Below are positions 6,365 to 12,683 of a DNA stretch of 64,000 nt, one piece after another (position 1 is the stretch's first letter; every line of letters starts with the position of its first letter). The position numbers and the translations under genes were made by a program. Under the pieces are notes generated by a model, which saw only the letters and a program-made list of their open reading frames with translations, was not told the origin of the DNA and ran no database searches. Source of the stretch: Actinomyces urinae (GTDB taxonomy: Bacteria; Actinomycetota; Actinomycetes; Actinomycetales; Actinomycetaceae); contig NZ_LT632547.1 in the NCBI RefSeq assembly GCF_900119695.1, positions 992,001 through 1,056,000 of the forward strand, given 5' to 3'.

Positions 6365-6392
6365 GAAACGGAACAAAACCCAGGACGCTTCA

Positions 6393-7012
6393 GCAACCAC
6401 CAATATCACTCTTTTAGTCGGAAACTCACACAAAGATGTAAGAACTAGGACGCCGCAACGAATACCTCGTTACCTTGAAGGCCAGACCTGAGAACAAGCC
6501 GAAAGCAGATACTATGCCGCCCTAGAGTACACGGCAGCCAACACCACTGTGGAAGCGGGACAACACACAACTACAAAGAAGTCATCTAACGCATTAACGA
6601 CGAGTTCAAACGGATGTAAAAATGCGAAAAACGAAAAGCAGGGTGCAATTTTTGCACCCTGCCCACAAGCTTTCTAGAGATTTGCGCCACATTCATCAGG
6701 CTCTGAAAACAAGAGACCCAGCCACTTCCCGCACCACTAAGGCTAATGATTCATTGCCGGCTTTCAAAACACTAGCCTTAACACGCTACAAGATCTAACT
6801 AGCATCATCTTCCTTGTCAATTCTAGAGCACAAATCTGCCTCGGACATCATTTTTACCCCTACCGGGTTCTCCACGGCACAAAGATCATCACGGACGAAA
6901 CAACACCGGTTCATACCGACCGAGCGCTAATCGCCGCGGTAGGTCTCTAGGACATGCAGTAGGCACGTTCCGTGCGATCCCGCGCGTATCAGACACTGCT
7001 TCAATATGAAAC
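6393..7012. other. Degenerate stretch right of the IS
   Basis: No intact gene is seen. A short decayed plus-strand coding trace around 6570-6620 reads NYKEVI-stop-RINDEFKRM. The only firm structure is the hairpin at 6639-6663. This is probably residual element DNA. Confidence 0.4.
6639..6663 (-). terminator. Hairpin terminator reading on the minus strand
   Basis: Eleven-base arms GCAGGGTGCAA (6639-6649) and TTGCACCCTGC (6653-6663) enclose a 3-base loop. On the minus strand the stem is followed by TTTTCGTTTTT. No intact minus-strand gene precedes it, which fits the loss of a gene here. Confidence 0.65.
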
Positions 7013-7159
7013 ATGCCCGCAACTACATCCCGTTTGAAATCGCGCTACAAAACTGGCGGCGACGTAGAGTGGAGCCTGCAAGAGCTTCTAACTGTTGCAA
7101 ATTTCTTCCAAGTCGAGCTAAACGACTTGGCGCCTACCCCTGACGGCGAAGGTAGCTGA
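7013..7159 (+). pseudogene. C-terminal fragment of an XRE-type HTH protein
   Basis: A 48-codon frame from ATG 7013 to TGA 7159. Its product contains SRLKSRYKTGGDVEWSLQEL followed by LTVANFFQVELNDLAP. This resembles the last two helices of Cro/CI (XRE) DNA-binding domains, in which the RxxxG-WsLeEL-A-F-V--L pattern is typical. An in-frame TGA sits just upstream, so the front of the domain is missing. It ends 22 bases left of the tRNA-Lys terminator hairpin, a position where element regulators or excisionases often sit. Confidence 0.4.
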
Positions 7160-7190
7160 AGTCCTGCGGCATTTGTGCCTGGATATGCGA

Positions 7191-7214
7191 AAGCCCCTGC
7201 TCTCGCAGGGGCTT
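7191..7214 (-). terminator. Terminator of tRNA-Lys (att copy D hairpin)
   Basis: AAGCCCCTGC (7191-7200) pairs perfectly with GCAGGGGCTT (7205-7214) around TCTC, with CTTTC on the minus strand after the stem. It lies seven bases past the tRNA CC end. Versions of this hairpin travel with each att-like copy to the left. Confidence 0.7.
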
Positions 7215-7222
7215 CTGCCGGG

Positions 7223-7295
7223 TGGGCCCACCGGGAATCGAACCCGGGACCCACGGATTAAAAGTCCGTTGCTCTGCCAATTGAGCTATAGGCCC
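7223..7295 (-). tRNA. tRNA-Lys (anticodon TTT)
   Basis: A 73-base tRNA with full cloverleaf: acceptor GGGCCTA/TGGGCCC, anticodon loop CTTTTAA giving anticodon TTT, and T loop TTCGATT. The terminal CCA is not encoded (CCC). It is the intact attB-type locus for the element array on its left, since its 3' half recurs at 617-688, 2299-2369 and 4073-4145. Confidence 0.95.
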
Positions 7296-7358
7296 GTGCA
7301 GACCATTTTAACGCCTAGCAGGACAACTGACAAAACCTAAACCCATAACCGCAGCAAC

Positions 7359-7390
7359 AAAAAGAAGAGGGAGCCAGCGGCTCCCTCTTC
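7359..7390 (-). terminator. Terminator of the GlsB-like gene
   Basis: Perfect 12-base arms 7364-7375 and 7379-7390 with a 3-base loop, followed on the minus strand by TTTTT (7359-7363). It lies 13 bases after the stop at 7404. Confidence 0.85.
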
Positions 7391-7403
7391 AACAAAGTAG
7401 AAA

Positions 7404-7649
7404 CTAGTTCTTCTTAGCTGCGAAGCTCAAGTACAAGCTAATCAAGCCCATAGCAACCAGAATCGAAATGACCCACTCAAGAACAGAGCCAACACCAATC
7501 GCACCCGCGATCCAGCCGCCAATACCTGCACCAAGTGCGCCAAGAATAATCGTCCACACAATACCCATCGGCTGCTCACCCTTCATGAACAAGCGAGCAA
7601 GCGCACCAATGATCGCGCCAACAATGATGTACCAAATAATAGCTCCCAT
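7404..7649 (-). CDS. GlsB/YeaQ/YmgE-family stress membrane protein
   Basis: An 81-residue protein with three hydrophobic segments. The family pattern is clear: WYIIVGAIIGALARLF at the N terminus, then MGIVWTIILGALGAGIGGWIAG and a last helix (VLEWVISILVAMGLISLYL). This family (also called transglycosylase-associated) is small, membrane-embedded and often stress-induced; its biochemical role is not established. It is a single gene with its own terminator. A GGG-rich site lies before the ATG. Confidence 0.85.
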   Translation of the reverse strand: MGAIIWYIIVGAIIGALARLFMKGEQPMGIVWTIILGALGAGIGGWIAGAIGVGSVLEWVISILVAMGLISLYLSFAAKKN

Positions 7650-7820
7650 TACGGAAACCCCCTTCTCAATGTCTCAACAAGCCCGGCTTACGCCAGGCCT
7701 TACACCTTCTAACTTTCCAGAAAGCGAGCCAGACTTCGCGCGCAAACTCTAAAAGAGCGACGATTCGCACAAAATACAGGTAACCAAACCTAGCAAAGTA
7801 ATATTTTAACCAAGTTGCGG

Positions 7821-8723
7821 TCAGGTATTCTTAATATTTGGGGTTCTCTTTTGTCGATGCTCAGGAGGCCTCGATGCCATCCACACAGCAACCGACACGA
7901 ACACCAAACCCACCACCGCAGGCCACGCCGGGAATTGGCGCAACACCACAGCCCCCACAACCAAAGATGTTGCTGGGAGCAACGCGTTTAACAACGCAAA
8001 TGTTGGCGCGTCGATCCAGCTCATAATGACCTGCTCAATGGAATACGGAATCACCGTAGACAAGAACGCTACGCCCACCACCGTCAGGAAAGTTTGCGTA
8101 GACTCGAACGCCGACACGAAGTCGCCCGACACCACCGGGAAATACACCAGCGAACCCGTGGCCGTTGCAATCGAGAGCGAAGTGAGGCCCGACCTTGCCC
8201 TCGCGATCCGGCGCCCAATCAGGATGTAGCCCGCCCACAGACCGCCCGCCAACATCGCCCACAAGAACCCAGACACTCCAGCGGAGCTAGTTCTATCAAT
8301 ACCAAATCCGGAGATCAGCAAAACCCCCGCAAAAGCCACCAGGCCCGCAAGTTTACTCAGCCATCCTCGCCCAAAAAATACCGCAACCACCACAGGGCCG
8401 AGGAACTCCAGCGAGACCGCAACACCTAAATCTAAACGAGCCACAGCCTCATAAAACGCTATATTCATTCCGGACATGACTACGCCAAACAGAGCTGACG
8501 CACCCACCTCGCGAAGCGTCAAATGCTCCCGCCACGGTCTGCGCCACGCCAGCAACACCAGTGCGGCAATCGTGACTCGCCACCACGCCACCGTAGTGGG
8601 AGCCATAACCGAAAACAACACCACCGCAAACGCGGCACCCGTGTACTGGGTTGTTCCAGACGCAATAAACAGCGCCGGCGCTAACGCGCGCCTGCCCGAG
8701 CTAGTCACCCGCAGTATGCTCAA
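7821..8723 (-). CDS. EamA/RhtA-like inner-membrane transporter
   Basis: About 300 residues and ten predicted membrane helices in two five-helix EamA repeats. The segments [20 protein letters not shown] and [12 protein letters not shown]...[11 protein letters not shown] match the RhtA branch (threonine/homoserine exporters of the drug/metabolite superfamily). The substrate is inferred only from this resemblance. The first possible start (TTG 8723) overlaps the msrB end by 23 bases; a GTG at 8708 overlapping the msrB stop is equally possible. It is the last gene of the operon with the MscS-like channel and MsrB. Confidence 0.8.
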   Translation of the reverse strand: MSILRVTSSGRRALAPALFIASGTTQYTGAAFAVVLFSVMAPTTVAWWRVTIAALVLLAWRRPWREHLTLREVGASALFGVVMSGMNIAFYEAVARLDLGVAVSLEFLGPVVVAVFFGRGWLSKLAGLVAFAGVLLISGFGIDRTSSAGVSGFLWAMLAGGLWAGYILIGRRIARARSGLTSLSIATATGSLVYFPVVSGDFVSAFESTQTFLTVVGVAFLSTVIPYSIEQVIMSWIDAPTFALLNALLPATSLVVGAVVLRQFPAWPAVVGLVFVSVAVWMASRPPEHRQKRTPNIKNT

Positions 8724-9123
8724 ACGAAAGCGACACCGAGTTCATGCAGTAACGCTGTCCCGTAGGAGTCTGCGGCGCATCATCAAACAAGTGCCCCAAG
8801 TGAGAATCGCAATTCGCGCAACGCACCTCGGTGCGCACCATTCCATGCGAAGTATCCTCAACGTACTTCACCGCGGCGTCCTCGGACTTATAAAACGAGG
8901 GCCAACCACAGCCCGCGTCAAACTTGGTCTGCGAGCGGAACAGCTCCGCGCCGCACGCACGGCAACGGTAAATCCCCTCGCGGTCCTCATTCAACAATTC
9001 ACCCGTGAAAGGACGTTCCGTACCGGCCTCACGCAACACGTGGTACTCCATCGGGTTCAAGACCTCACGCCACTGCGCCTGCGTACGAGCCGCTGCATTC
9101 ACATCAACCTTAGGAGTTTCCAT
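8701..9123 (-). CDS. msrB: Peptide-methionine (R)-S-oxide reductase MsrB
   Basis: A 140-residue enzyme that reduces methionine-R-sulfoxide in proteins, recycled by thioredoxin. The zinc site is seen as CRAC and CANC, the core as [11 protein letters not shown], and the catalytic cysteine as RYCMNSVSL near the C terminus. The length is that of single-domain MsrB. The RBS GAGGAGCAGG lies within the end of the upstream channel gene, whose stop is two bases before the ATG, so the two are co-translated. Confidence 0.95.
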   Translation of the reverse strand: METPKVDVNAAARTQAQWREVLNPMEYHVLREAGTERPFTGELLNEDREGIYRCRACGAELFRSQTKFDAGCGWPSFYKSEDAAVKYVEDTSHGMVRTEVRCANCDSHLGHLFDDAPQTPTGQRYCMNSVSLSFEHTAGD

Positions 9124-9125
9124 AA

Positions 9126-10757
9126 CTATTCCTGCTCCTCTTCTTGAATCCGCTTCATCTCCGCCTCCACCAACTGCCGGGCAGACTCATCGCCACCAAG
9201 CTTGCTGATCGCGGTTTCCTCAGAAATATCACCAAGGCGAAGCGCCCGCAAAGTCTGCGTCTCAATCCGCTTGCGCTGCATCTCTTCCGAGGGGCCCTCC
9301 AGCTTCTTCGACCGGGCCTCGGCCTCTTCACTTCCCGAATACAAACGATCCCCAACCGTTGACGTCACCGCGCTATCACTCGCTTCCGGCGCATTATCAG
9401 TAGCGGGAGTTTCCGGGCTCTTATCCTGCTGGATCGCAAGAAGCTCCGCAGGCGACAACACGCGAGTAGACTCCGGCTCGGCGACCACTTTCGTGGTCAC
9501 TTTGCGGTCACGCAACCGCTTGCGACGCACCTTGCTGGCCCGGTTCTTCGCGGCGCGCATGCGAGCCTCCTGCTTCGTTTGCGCAGGCGGCTCTTCCGGT
9601 TCAGGCTTTGCCGCATTCTTCTCGCCCTCACGCTCAATCTCACGCAACTCGTTAGCGAGCTCCACGATCTCCCGCTCGGAGCGATCCAGGTTAACCTCAA
9701 CCACGTCCTCTTTTTGCACGCGAGTACGAGTCAGAGCGTAAGGGGCGTTCTCAACCACCCAATCAATCAAATGCTCGCGCATATAACAACGCAAATCCCA
9801 CAGATCACCAGAATTCCTAGCCGTCAACGCAATGCGAACGAGCATCCACCCATCCGTTGCATCCGTAACCTGCACACTAGAACTGCGCCTATCCCACAGA
9901 TCCGTTTCTTCAAGCAGACGCTCAACTTCTCTCCGAATCAAAGGCACGGGCGCACGCCAATCCAGCTTGAGCTCCACAGTGCCAGCGAGCTTCGTATTTG
10001 CGCGCGTCCAATTCTCAAACCTGTTCTGCGTGAAATGAGTGGACGGAACAATGACACGCCGATCATCCCAGGCCGCCAGCACAACGTAGGTCAGGGTGAT
10101 CTCTTCAATCGTTCCGAACTGGTCATCAACCACCACCACGTCGCCCACACGAATCGCGTCTGTAAACGTGATCTGCAAACCCGCGAACGTGTTCGACAGC
10201 GAATCTTGCGCCGCAATGCCAGCAACCAAAGAAATCACGCCGGCCGACGCCAAAATCGAACCCATCGCTATTCGAGCCGACGGGAACGTCAAAATCACCG
10301 CTACCGCGCCCAAAATCACGACAACCAACTGCACAATTCGGCGCAGCATCTGAGCCTGCGTAGCAAGACGGCGCGACCCCGTTGCCTCCTTACGATGCTT
10401 CGCGACGTCCTCAATCACGTACGCACCGGCATAACACATCCAACTGACCATCACGATTGTGATAATCAGCAGCGTGTGTTGCAAGGGCGGAATCCATGTA
10501 GCCGCATCCGTTGGGAGCACCTGCACCATATAATTCAGGCCAACCCACGCGCCCGCCACCAAGAACAGCGCGAAGAACGGGATCTTCACACGTCTTGCAA
10601 GCCAAGCGAAGTTATCGGACTTACGCGACACCACCCGCAGTGCGACCCACGCCAGCATCGCTATCACCAGCGAAACCAGCACACCTACCGCCACGCCCGC
10701 AAATAGTTGGAGCAAATTCAGCGCATCCTGCACAGCCTCTTCAGCATTACCGTCCAT
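9126..10757 (-). CDS. MscS-family mechanosensitive ion channel with long charged C-terminal tail
   Basis: A 543-residue membrane channel. Hydrophobic segments lie near residues 15-42, 57-78, 90-113 and 135-155. The pore helix is at about 168-197 ([20 protein letters not shown]), followed by the MscS beta domain ([20 protein letters not shown] and [15 protein letters not shown]). After residue about 350 comes a long Glu/Lys/Arg-rich tail absent from short MscS, probably cytoplasmic coil. The ATG at 10757 is chosen because the longer frame would run through the divergent tRNA-Glu gene. It heads the operon with msrB, suggesting linked osmotic and oxidative stress response. Confidence 0.85.
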   Translation of the reverse strand: MDGNAEEAVQDALNLLQLFAGVAVGVLVSLVIAMLAWVALRVVSRKSDNFAWLARRVKIPFFALFLVAGAWVGLNYMVQVLPTDAATWIPPLQHTLLIITIVMVSWMCYAGAYVIEDVAKHRKEATGSRRLATQAQMLRRIVQLVVVILGAVAVILTFPSARIAMGSILASAGVISLVAGIAAQDSLSNTFAGLQITFTDAIRVGDVVVVDDQFGTIEEITLTYVVLAAWDDRRVIVPSTHFTQNRFENWTRANTKLAGTVELKLDWRAPVPLIRREVERLLEETDLWDRRSSSVQVTDATDGWMLVRIALTARNSGDLWDLRCYMREHLIDWVVENAPYALTRTRVQKEDVVEVNLDRSEREIVELANELREIEREGEKNAAKPEPEEPPAQTKQEARMRAAKNRASKVRRKRLRDRKVTTKVVAEPESTRVLSPAELLAIQQDKSPETPATDNAPEASDSAVTSTVGDRLYSGSEEAEARSKKLEGPSEEMQRKRIETQTLRALRLGDISEETAISKLGGDESARQLVEAEMKRIQEEEQE

Positions 10758-10852
10758 ACTTAAAGAGTAGGTGCAGAAGCGGATATTTTCTTTTCGGCGC
10801 GGCATACCCACAACAACTTGAGCGCCGGTGAGAGGCCTCACAACTTCACACT

Positions 10853-10882
10853 TTGCCAACATGAAGGTAAGTCGCGTAGACT
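10853..10882 (+). promoter_or_regulatory. Promoter of the tRNA-Glu/tRNA-Asp unit
   Basis: TTGCCA at 10853-10858 and TAGACT at 10877-10882 are separated by 18 bases. The predicted start is near 10889, 28 bases before tRNA-Glu. This is inferred from consensus only. Confidence 0.45.
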
Positions 10883-10916
10883 TTGACGAGTCTGATCGCA
10901 CGCATTGCGAGCAGAG

Positions 10917-10989
10917 GCCCCCATCGTCTAGCGGCCTAGGACACCGCCCTTTCACGGCGGCGGCACGGGTTCGAATCCCGTTGGGGGTA
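10917..10989 (+). tRNA. tRNA-Glu (anticodon TTC)
   Basis: A 73-base tRNA with acceptor GCCCCCA/TGGGGGT, anticodon stem CCGCC/GGCGG and loop CTTTCAC giving anticodon TTC, and a normal T loop (TTCGAAT). It is followed four bases later by tRNA-Asp, with which it is co-transcribed. Confidence 0.95.
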
Positions 10990-10993
10990 CGTT

Positions 10994-11070
10994 GGCCCCG
11001 TAGCGCAGTTGGTTAGCGCGCCGCCCTGTCACGGCGGAGGTCGCCGGTTCGAGCCCGGTCGGGGTCGCCA
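10994..11070 (+). tRNA. tRNA-Asp (anticodon GTC), first copy
   Basis: A 77-base gene including an encoded CCA. The acceptor is GGCCCCG/CGGGGTC, and the loop CTGTCAC gives anticodon GTC. The tRNA body is identical to the second copy at 11252-11325, which lacks the encoded CCA. Confidence 0.95.
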
Positions 11071-11079
11071 CTTCTACCA

Positions 11080-11102
11080 AGACCCGCAGGGGTCTTTTTT
11101 TC
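11080..11102 (+). terminator. Terminator after tRNA-Glu/tRNA-Asp
   Basis: AGACCC and GGGTCT form a short GC stem around GCAG, followed by a run of T, ten bases past the tRNA end. Confidence 0.85.
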
Positions 11103-11234
11103 ATACCAAAAACCGCTGTTCTGTTACCCCTCCTGAACGATTCAAAGCACGGGCGCTACCTTGACAATTAGGGAGAGCATGCTCACACGCATAAAGCAAC
11201 GCACTAATTTGGCAAGGGTTCAAAAGGCCGGTAA

Positions 11235-11240
11235 TATAAT
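11235..11240 (+). promoter_or_regulatory. -10 box of the tRNA-Asp/tRNA-Phe unit
   Basis: A perfect TATAAT lies 11 bases before the tRNA-Asp start at 11252. A weak -35 (TTGGCA, 11209-11214) is 20 bases upstream, wider than usual. Confidence 0.5.
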
Positions 11241-11251
11241 CTTCGCATCAA

Positions 11252-11325
11252 GGCCCCGTAGCGCAGTTGGTTAGCGCGCCGCCCTGTCACGGCGGAGGTC
11301 GCCGGTTCGAGCCCGGTCGGGGTCG
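11252..11325 (+). tRNA. tRNA-Asp (anticodon GTC), second copy
   Basis: The sequence is identical to the tRNA body at 10994-11067, but the CCA end is not encoded (the bases after the discriminator are CTC). It has its own -10 and is paired with tRNA-Phe. Confidence 0.95.
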
Positions 11326-11349
11326 CTCGGTCAAGGAAACTTGACCAGA

Positions 11350-11422
11350 GCCTCTGTAGCTCAGTTGGTAGAGCGTTCGACTGAAAATCGAAAGGTCACC
11401 GGATCGACGCCGGTCGGAGGCA
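11350..11422 (+). tRNA. tRNA-Phe (anticodon GAA)
   Basis: A 73-base tRNA with acceptor GCCTCTG/CGGAGGC (one G-T pair) and loop CTGAAAA giving anticodon GAA. The T stem ACCGG/CCGGT is perfect, but the T loop reads ATCGACG rather than TTCGANT, so position 54 is A instead of the T normally modified. Confidence 0.9.
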
Positions 11423-11427
11423 CAGGT

Positions 11428-11453
11428 AACCCTCGGAAATCCGAGGGTTTTTC
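11428..11453 (+). terminator. Terminator after tRNA-Phe
   Basis: AACCCTCGGA pairs with TCCGAGGGTT around AA, then TTTC, six bases past the tRNA. Confidence 0.85.
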
Positions 11454-11552
11454 TGTACCCAAACCTCTAGCCCTGGCACCAAATCAGAATCAGCGTTAGT
11501 GGACATTCGCGTGCACATCGCAAACAGCGTCCATTTCAACGACAATAGACAC

Positions 11553-12683
11553 ATGAGTGTACTCCAGGCCCTAACCACCCCCACCGAGCCCGCGATCATT
11601 GCCCGCGGCCTCACCAAAACCTACGGCAAAGGCAACGCCGCTGTCACCGCCCTCAAATCCGTAGACGTATCCATCGGACGCGGCGAATTCACCGCCATCA
11701 TGGGCCCATCCGGATCAGGCAAATCCACACTCATGCACTGCCTAGCCGGCCTCGACTCCATCACAAGCGGAGACGTAACCCTGGACGGCAACACGATCTC
11801 TAGCATGTCCGAGCGCAAACTCACCAAACTGCGGCGCGAACAAATCGGGTTCATCTTCCAATCCTTCAACCTCATCCCCACACTCACCGCGCGAGAAAAC
11901 ATCACTCTGCCAGCCGACATCGCCAAGAAAACCGTCTCCAAAGAACGCTTCGACACCATCGTCGACGCCGTTGGCCTGCGCGACCGCCTGACCCACCGGC
12001 CCGCCGAAATGTCTGGCGGACAACAGCAGCGCGTTGCCTGCGCCCGCGCCCTCATTACCGAACCCACCGTTGTGTTCGCCGACGAACCAACCGGAAACCT
12101 GGACTCCAAATCCTCCGCCCAAGTACTCAAATTCCTACGCGAAGCCGTGGACACCTTTGAGCAAACCGCCGTCATGGTCACCCACGACCCAACCGCCGCA
12201 TCACACGCTGACCGCATCCTCTTTCTTGTAGACGGAAGCATCGTTGCCGAACTGCGCCAGCCCACACCTGACGCCGTTTTGGATGCCCTGCGCGAACTCG
12301 ACGGCTTGCGCAAAACCGACCCGCAAGATGAGGGCGAGCCTGCCAGCCACCCCGCGCCGAGCGAGGATTCCACCCCCGCGCCCGAGCCTGGCGAGCACAA
12401 AGCGGTCCTCGAAAATCAAACCACGCCCGCCAAATCCGAAAGCTTTCAAGACGCCGAACGTCAACCCGGCGAAACCCTTGACGAAGCGCTACGGCGCATC
12501 GCGCCAACCGGTGAACTCGACGCCGAAACGCAAGACCTTCTAATCCGCGCGCAGAAGCTACTACACGACCTTCCCGGATCCGTCATTCCCGAGGACGACC
12601 TTGAACTGACCGGCCAAATCCCCATCGTCAAACGCGTTAAACCCGAACAAGACAACGCGCAAAACGGTAAGGAGCAGGCGTGA
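11553..12683 (+). CDS. MacB-type ABC transporter ATP-binding protein with acidic C-terminal extension
   Basis: A 376-residue ATPase of the LolD/MacB class that powers FtsX-like permeases. Walker A is GPSGSGKST, the signature is SGGQQQR, Walker B is VVFADEPTGNLDS, and the H-loop is VMVTHD. After residue about 235 a Pro/Glu/Ser-rich extension of about 140 residues follows, unusual for the family. The ATG at 11553 matches the family start; a GACAAT seven bases before it suggests a leaderless transcript. It overlaps the permease gene by four bases (GTGA). Confidence 0.9.
   Translation: MSVLQALTTPTEPAIIARGLTKTYGKGNAAVTALKSVDVSIGRGEFTAIMGPSGSGKSTLMHCLAGLDSITSGDVTLDGNTISSMSERKLTKLRREQIGFIFQSFNLIPTLTARENITLPADIAKKTVSKERFDTIVDAVGLRDRLTHRPAEMSGGQQQRVACARALITEPTVVFADEPTGNLDSKSSAQVLKFLREAVDTFEQTAVMVTHDPTAASHADRILFLVDGSIVAELRQPTPDAVLDALRELDGLRKTDPQDEGEPASHPAPSEDSTPAPEPGEHKAVLENQTTPAKSESFQDAERQPGETLDEALRRIAPTGELDAETQDLLIRAQKLLHDLPGSVIPEDDLELTGQIPIVKRVKPEQDNAQNGKEQA

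Larger units (their letters stand above)
5090..6392 (+). mobile_element. IS3-family insertion sequence, intact
   Basis: A 1303-bp element. The terminal inverted repeats are 23 bases (5090-5112 and 6370-6392) with 21 matches. GCAA at 5086-5089 and 6393-6396 flanks it as a 4-bp target duplication. Inside are overlapping orfA and orfB. Both ends and the duplication are intact, so the insertion is fairly recent. It lies in the conjugation-remnant segment between att copy C and tRNA-Lys. Confidence 0.85.

Noticed and set aside
8476-9147. 223-codon plus-strand open frame over msrB and the EamA gene
   Set aside because: It is antisense to two clear genes and has low-complexity composition typical of shadow frames in GC-rich DNA.
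9579-10706. Long plus-strand open frame (375 codons) across the channel gene
   Set aside because: It is the antisense shadow of the MscS-like gene; it is His/Arg-rich with no domain, and has no ribosome site.
10758-10955. Longer N terminus for the MscS-like channel
   Set aside because: The extension would run through the opposite-strand tRNA-Glu gene and its promoter and has no family similarity; ATG 10757 begins the normal N terminus.
11621-12400. 259-codon minus-strand frame opposite the ABC ATPase
   Set aside because: It is the antisense shadow of a gene with clear Walker motifs; its own product has no recognisable features.
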